A stretch of DNA of 64,000 bases, from positions 1 through 64,000 of the forward strand of contig CAYYGA010000002.1 in assembly GCA_964471435.1 (NCBI GenBank). The letters run 5' to 3'. A program made the translations under genes and the position numbers. The first letter of the stretch is position 1, and each line of letters begins with the position of its first letter. A model generated the notes under the pieces. That model searched no databases. It had not been told where the DNA came from and was given only the letters and a program-made list of their open reading frames with translations. Below are positions 59,636-64,000 of this stretch, one piece after another. The stretch comes from Facklamia sp964471435 (GTDB taxonomy: Bacteria > Bacillota > Bacilli > Lactobacillales > Aerococcaceae).

Positions 59636-62600
59636 CTACTGGGTTAATTCCTGTGCTTCACTTAACCTGACAGAGGCTAGTTTGGAAACCCCTGTTTGTT
59701 CCATTGTAACACCATAGAGCACATCTGCGTACTCCATCGTTCCTCTTCGGTGGGTAATAACAATAAATTGAGTCTTTTGTGTGAAATGCTGAATGTATTC
59801 ACCATATCGGTAGACATTAGCTTCATCAAGTGCTGCTTCTACTTCATCTAACACTACAAAAGGTGCCGGTTTAGTTTCTAAAATGGCAAACAATAAAGCG
59901 ATAGCCGTTAAAGCACGCTCTCCTCCCGATAATAAAGCTAAATTTTGTCTTCTTTTACCAGGCGGCTGAGCTATAATATCAATTCCTGTTTCCAATAAAT
60001 TATCCGGTTGGGTCAGCTGCAATTCTGCTCTCCCGCCGCCAAACAGCCGGGTGAAAGTTTCCTGGAACTTAGTGTTTATTTGAAGATAAGCTTCTTCAAA
60101 GCGGCTGCTGACTTCTTTATCCATCTCGGAAATAGTAGCCATTAAATGATCCATGGCTGTTAAAAGGTCGGTTTCCTGTTCTTTTAAATTAGTGAAACGC
60201 TCTTCTAAAGACAGATAATCCTCAATGGCTGATAAGTTAACTACTCCTAAGCCTTCAATATCCCGTCGCAATTGTTTTACTAACTGCTGACTTCCCTCAG
60301 TTACTTCTACCTTTTTTGCTTCTATACTGGCTGCTTCATAACTTAAATGATAGGTCTCATTTAAATAATTAAGCTGTTGATCAATCAAGGACTCATATTT
60401 TTCAATTTGTGCTTCAAATTTCCCCTGCTGTTGGTAGATTTTTTGAATCACTTTTTCCAATTGGCGCGAAGCTTCCTGCCCCTCTTTCACCTGAGAATTC
60501 AGTGTCTCTCTCTGATGACGCAGTTTTTCAATCGCTTGATTTAATTCCACCAATTTAACTTCTTCTTCTTTTAAAAGGGCGTCAGTGGCTTCCGATTTTT
60601 CTTTTAATGATAGGAGCTCTGCTTCACTTAAAGTTTGTTTTTCCTCATGTAATTTCACAGCATGCTGACTGGCCTTGAGCCGGTCAAGCAGTTGCTGCCT
60701 GCTGTCTTCCACCTGCTTTAACTCCATAGCGGCCAAGGCCAGATCGGTCTTACTCTGGTTATAATCCGCTTGTAGTTCCTGCAGGCGCCGGGAGCGATCA
60801 CTTTCACTTAACTGCTGGTCAGAAATTTGATTTTTTAAGTTGACAATTTCTTTTTCCAGCGTGCGTAAATGATTTTCAGCTTCATCAATGACATTCTTAC
60901 TTTCAGTATAACTATCGGTAAACTGCTGGAAATCATCAATTAAAAGATAAGATTGATTTTTTAACTGTTGCAGTTTACGTTCTTTATTTTCTAGCTCTGC
61001 TTGATTTTGTGTGAGTTGATCTCTTTGCCTGTTGAGTTCGCCTGCATACTCATGCTGGATTTCTTCCTGGCGCTTAATTGTTTCTTCGTACTGCTGCAGC
61101 TTTGATTGCAGGTTGATTTTTTCTTCATTAAGCTGAGCCAGCAACTTTTCCTGCTCAGTTAACTCTTCTTGTCTTGCCAGCATGGACTGGGCCTGTCTTT
61201 TATTTTGTCCGCCGGTAATAGATCCGCCCGGTAGAATTAAATCGCCCTGTAAAGAAACAATCTTTACCTGCTGTCCCAATGCCTTCGATAAATTTTGGGC
61301 ACTGGCGGTGTCCTGGGTGACCAAGGTTGTTCCCAATAGTTGATCAATAATCAATTGATTGGCCGGATCAAATTCAATTAAGTCACTGGCCAGGCCGATA
61401 AAGCCGCTCGTTTGCTGCGCAGTTCTTAAAAAATCAGTCCGTAGCTTTTTCCCTCTTATGTTAGAACGCGGTAAAAAGGTGGCGCGGCCTGCTTTTGTTT
61501 GTCTTAAATAGCTGATAGCTTCTTTGGCTGCTTGATCATCCGTTACGACAACATTTTGTAAACTGCCGCCTAAAGCCGTATCGATCGCTTGTTGATAGTG
61601 ACTTTCGACTCTAATTAAATCGGCTACTGTACCTTCAATGCCTGCTATTTTATCTTTTTGCCGCATTACAGCCCGGACACCGGGATAATACCCGCTGTAT
61701 TCCTGCTGCATTTCTTGTAAAGAATTAAGTTTTGCCCAAACCTGCCGCAACTGATGATCATTTTGATAAAAGTGGTGGTCTTCTGCCTGCCGCTTTTGTT
61801 TGAGCTGATTGATTTCTGATTGATTATTTAAATAGGTCTTTTCAATATCATTAAATTTTTCCTGGTCAGTATCAATCTTGCGGCTCATGTCTTTTACTTG
61901 ATTGGAAAGCGATTCTATCGATTGATTCAGGGCGGATAGTTGTTCTTCGTGATGCTTTTTTCTTGTGTCATATTGACTGACATTTTCACTTAACTGATTC
62001 AATTGATTTTTAGCTGAAGATTCCCGGCGGTAAAGCTCTACTAATTGATCCCGTAATTCTTCTACAGTCAGGTCTGTCTGCTTATTTAAAAGTGCCAGAT
62101 TATTTTCAAGTACTTCTGTTGCTTTCTTTAATTGAATTTTCTTTTCCAATAATTCTTGGCTTTCAGCTTCTTTAGTTTGTAATTGCGCTTTAAATTCCAC
62201 GATTGCCTGCTCATTGTCCGCTTGAGAGCTTTGTCTTTCAGACTGAGATTGATGAGTAAATTCGATTTGCTGGGCTAACATTTTTGCCTGGGAACGTGTT
62301 TGTTCAATCAATTTAGCCTGTTCTTGGCTGCTGTCTAAAAAATCATCAATTTCCTGCGTGACAGTTTCTAATTCGCTTTGTGCCTGATTTAAAGCTGTGG
62401 TTTTATCTGCTTGCTGCAAAAGCATATCATCCAGCTGTCGATTCTGGTCTTTTAAATCAGCCATGGCTTTTTGCCAGGCATCCCGGTTCTCTTCAATTTG
62501 CCGGGTATAAAGTGCAATCTCATGTGTTTTTAAAAGTGCAGCTTTCTCCTGATAAACAAGAGCAGTGTCATGTTGTTCTTTTAAAGGCCCTAACTGGCCT

Positions 62601-63196
62601 ACCAATTCATGTAAAATATCCCGCACACGGCTCAAATGATCCTGGGAGCGGGTCAATTTACGTTCCGCTTCCCTTTTTCTTAATTGATATTTTTGAACAC
62701 CTGCTGCTTCTTCAAAAATTTCACGCCGTTCTTCCGGTTTACTTAAAAAAATAGCTTCCACTTTCCCTTGAGAAATCATGGAAAATGAATTTTTCCCCAA
62801 ACCGGTATCTAATAAAAGGTCGGTTATATCTTTTAATCTTACCGCTTCATTGTTAATGAAAAATTGACTGTCTCCCTTACGATTGTAAGTCCGTGAAATA
62901 GAAACTTCCTTTTGTTCAATAGGTAAGAAAAAGTCTTCATTATTAAGGACCAGGGATACTTTGGCGATATTCACCGGCTTACGGTTTTGAGACCCATTAA
63001 AAATTACGTCTTCCATCCGGTTACCGCGCAAACTTTTAGCGGACTGCTCACCGAGAACCCAGCGGATAGCTTCAGATAAATTACTTTTGCCTGATCCATT
63101 CGGGCCTACTATAGCCGTTAAGCCGCGGTCAAATTCAATCACCGTTTTATCCGCAAAAGATTTAAATCCTGTCATTTCTATACGCTCTAAAAACAT
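59636..63196 (-). CDS. smc: Chromosome partition protein SMC
   Basis: ATPase of bacterial condensin; loads at ParB-parS and zips the chromosome arms. The N-terminal head has Walker A GPNGSGKSNL (residues 31-40) and the Q-loop YQLRKREAERKL. Coiled-coil arms run about 170-500 and 680-1000. The hinge (about 510-670) has VADLIRVESHYQQAIDTALGG and LPGGSITGG. The C-terminal head has the signature LALLSGGERALTAIALLFAI and Walker B PFVVLDEVEAALDEANV. Length 1186, normal. Its ATG abuts the rnc stop. The kleisin partners scpA-scpB are at 28-29 kb. Confidence 0.98.
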   Translation of the reverse strand: MFLERIEMTGFKSFADKTVIEFDRGLTAIVGPNGSGKSNLSEAIRWVLGEQSAKSLRGNRMEDVIFNGSQNRKPVNIAKVSLVLNNEDFFLPIEQKEVSISRTYNRKGDSQFFINNEAVRLKDITDLLLDTGLGKNSFSMISQGKVEAIFLSKPEERREIFEEAAGVQKYQLRKREAERKLTRSQDHLSRVRDILHELVGQLGPLKEQHDTALVYQEKAALLKTHEIALYTRQIEENRDAWQKAMADLKDQNRQLDDMLLQQADKTTALNQAQSELETVTQEIDDFLDSSQEQAKLIEQTRSQAKMLAQQIEFTHQSQSERQSSQADNEQAIVEFKAQLQTKEAESQELLEKKIQLKKATEVLENNLALLNKQTDLTVEELRDQLVELYRRESSAKNQLNQLSENVSQYDTRKKHHEEQLSALNQSIESLSNQVKDMSRKIDTDQEKFNDIEKTYLNNQSEINQLKQKRQAEDHHFYQNDHQLRQVWAKLNSLQEMQQEYSGYYPGVRAVMRQKDKIAGIEGTVADLIRVESHYQQAIDTALGGSLQNVVVTDDQAAKEAISYLRQTKAGRATFLPRSNIRGKKLRTDFLRTAQQTSGFIGLASDLIEFDPANQLIIDQLLGTTLVTQDTASAQNLSKALGQQVKIVSLQGDLILPGGSITGGQNKRQAQSMLARQEELTEQEKLLAQLNEEKINLQSKLQQYEETIKRQEEIQHEYAGELNRQRDQLTQNQAELENKERKLQQLKNQSYLLIDDFQQFTDSYTESKNVIDEAENHLRTLEKEIVNLKNQISDQQLSESDRSRRLQELQADYNQSKTDLALAAMELKQVEDSRQQLLDRLKASQHAVKLHEEKQTLSEAELLSLKEKSEATDALLKEEEVKLVELNQAIEKLRHQRETLNSQVKEGQEASRQLEKVIQKIYQQQGKFEAQIEKYESLIDQQLNYLNETYHLSYEAASIEAKKVEVTEGSQQLVKQLRRDIEGLGVVNLSAIEDYLSLEERFTNLKEQETDLLTAMDHLMATISEMDKEVSSRFEEAYLQINTKFQETFTRLFGGGRAELQLTQPDNLLETGIDIIAQPPGKRRQNLALLSGGERALTAIALLFAILETKPAPFVVLDEVEAALDEANVYRYGEYIQHFTQKTQFIVITHRRGTMEYADVLYGVTMEQTGVSKLASVRLSEAQELTQ

Positions 63197-63898
63197 TTAA
63201 ATTGAACCTTTCTCTTGAAAATCAGCTAATGCTTTTTTGGCTGCCTGCATTTCGGCTTCTTTTTTATTTTTACCGATGCCCTGGGCTAAAAGTTTTTGAT
63301 TCAAAAACAAGCCGGCTGTGAATGTTTGATTGTGAGCCGGTCCGGTCTGATCTAATATTTGGTATTCAATCTGAGCATTACCTGATTGTTGAGCCAATTC
63401 CTGGAAAGTGGTTTTATGATCTTTATTAGTAATCCCTAAGATTTCTATATGAGAGTTCAGGAGGACTTGTTGTAAGACATGATAGGCAGTTTCCATACCT
63501 GAATCAAGGTAAACTGCTCCCAGAAAGGCTTCAAAGCAATCCGACAGAATTGAATCTCTTTGGTTGCCCCCTGCACTGGCCTCCCCTTTACCTAATAATA
63601 TATAGCGTTCTAAATGAAGTGACCTTGCTAAATAAGCCAAGGTCGGTTCACGAACTAATTGCGCACGTAACTTGGTCAATTTCCCTTCTGATTCCTGAGG
63701 GTAAGTGACATAGAGATATTGACTGACAATCAGTTCTAAAACAGCATCACCTAAAAATTCCAAACGTTCATTGGATTCTAATTTCCGGCTGCTCTGTTCA
63801 TTGATATAGGACGTGTGATAAAATGCTCTTTTTATAATAGCTGGATTATTTATGGATATATTCAGCTCTTCTTGTAGGTGTTGAATAAGTGATTTCAT
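63197..63898 (-). CDS. rnc: Ribonuclease III
   Basis: Cleaves double-stranded RNA, including 30S rRNA precursors. N-terminal endonuclease domain with the signature ERLEFLGDAVLELIVSQYL (about residues 40-58) and the metal-binding DCFEAFLGAVYLDSG. The C-terminal dsRNA-binding domain (about 155-228) includes NQTFTAGLFLNQKLLAQGIG and KKEAEMQAAKKAL. Length 233. The frame extends to 63958, but that start overlaps the -35 box of the promoter at 63930-63958; the ATG at 63898 has AGAGGAAG upstream. First gene of the rnc-smc-HAD-ftsY unit. Confidence 0.97.
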   Translation of the reverse strand: MKSLIQHLQEELNISINNPAIIKRAFYHTSYINEQSSRKLESNERLEFLGDAVLELIVSQYLYVTYPQESEGKLTKLRAQLVREPTLAYLARSLHLERYILLGKGEASAGGNQRDSILSDCFEAFLGAVYLDSGMETAYHVLQQVLLNSHIEILGITNKDHKTTFQELAQQSGNAQIEYQILDQTGPAHNQTFTAGLFLNQKLLAQGIGKNKKEAEMQAAKKALADFQEKGSI

Positions 63899-63929
63899 AT
63901 AATATCTTCCTCTAAAATAACATATATCG

Positions 63930-63958
63930 ATTTTATCACTTAACGTACTAACTAACAA
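63930..63958 (-). promoter_or_regulatory. Sigma-A promoter of rnc-smc-ftsY
   Basis: Minus strand: -35 TTGTTA (63953-63958), 17-bp spacer ending TGA, -10 TAAAAT (63930-63935). Leader about 25 nt. Confidence 0.65.
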
Positions 63959-64000
63959 AGTTTATTTCATCCTTCTTTATCTTAGAGGATTTATAAGCAA

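Noticed and set aside
1..64000. A new defence, secretion or biosynthetic system
   Set aside because: Nearly all genes belong to well-known housekeeping families in conserved order. The only unassigned enzymes (flavin monooxygenase, HAD phosphatase, RibT-like protein) are scattered and do not form a cluster.

Overview
The window is a dense stretch of core chromosome from a low-GC Gram-positive bacterium, most likely a non-sporulating member of the Lactobacillales. I lean towards the Aerococcaceae/Carnobacteriaceae side, but raw sequence alone does not settle this. Three things point there: gene clusters that follow the Bacillus subtilis order (rnc-smc-ftsY, cinA-recA-rny, ribT-scpA-scpB-rluB, cmk-rpsA-der-hup, ypiA-ypiB, dinG-ypmB-asnS-dnaD, recU-ponA) with the intervening sporulation and biosynthetic genes missing; strong AGGAGG-type ribosome sites; and Firmicutes-specific proteins (RecU, CvfB, YmdB, RNase Y, RibU, pyruvate kinase with the extra C-terminal domain).

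Almost every gene lies on the minus strand, so transcription runs from high to low coordinates. Only recU and the class A penicillin-binding protein gene (7.9-11.2 kb) are on plus. In transcription order: (1) rnc-smc-HAD phosphatase-ftsY (63.9-57.8 kb), RNA processing, chromosome condensation and membrane targeting. (2) rodZ-pgsA-cinA-recA-rny (57.6-51.0 kb), with a LexA/SOS box before recA. (3) A flavin monooxygenase, ymdB, then mutS, mutL-msrB-ruvA-ruvB-queA (50.8-40.8 kb), a repair cluster containing a methionine sulfoxide reductase. (4) dnaE, then pfkA-pyk. (5) cvfB-xerD-deoB-punA, then ribT-scpA-scpB-rluB. (6) ribU under an FMN riboswitch, a LysM membrane protein, cmk, rpsA, der and hup. 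(7) ypiA-ypiB-cca-dinG-ypmB-asnS-dnaD. (8) tig, clpX, engB, dnaG, rpoD.

The unusual material sits mostly in intergenic DNA. There is a nested palindrome after rpoD, and a palindromic element near 5.9-6.2 kb with a diverged relative at 20.2 kb. A 41-bp tandem array lies between rny and recA; its units can fold as hairpins in plus-strand RNA. A ~120-nt imperfect hairpin at 55.8 kb has a partial copy beside an assembly gap at 46.2 kb. Three runs of exactly 100 N (5940, 40664, 46125) are scaffold joins; two of them abut these repeats. In the coding DNA the most notable finding is DinG: its exonuclease residues are intact, but helicase motifs I, II and VI are eroded.

I found no rRNA, tRNA, CRISPR array, prophage, complete insertion sequence or defence island, and no convincing new multigene system. 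Several start codons were moved to internal ATGs because a Shine-Dalgarno sequence or a promoter decides them; each case is explained in its entry.
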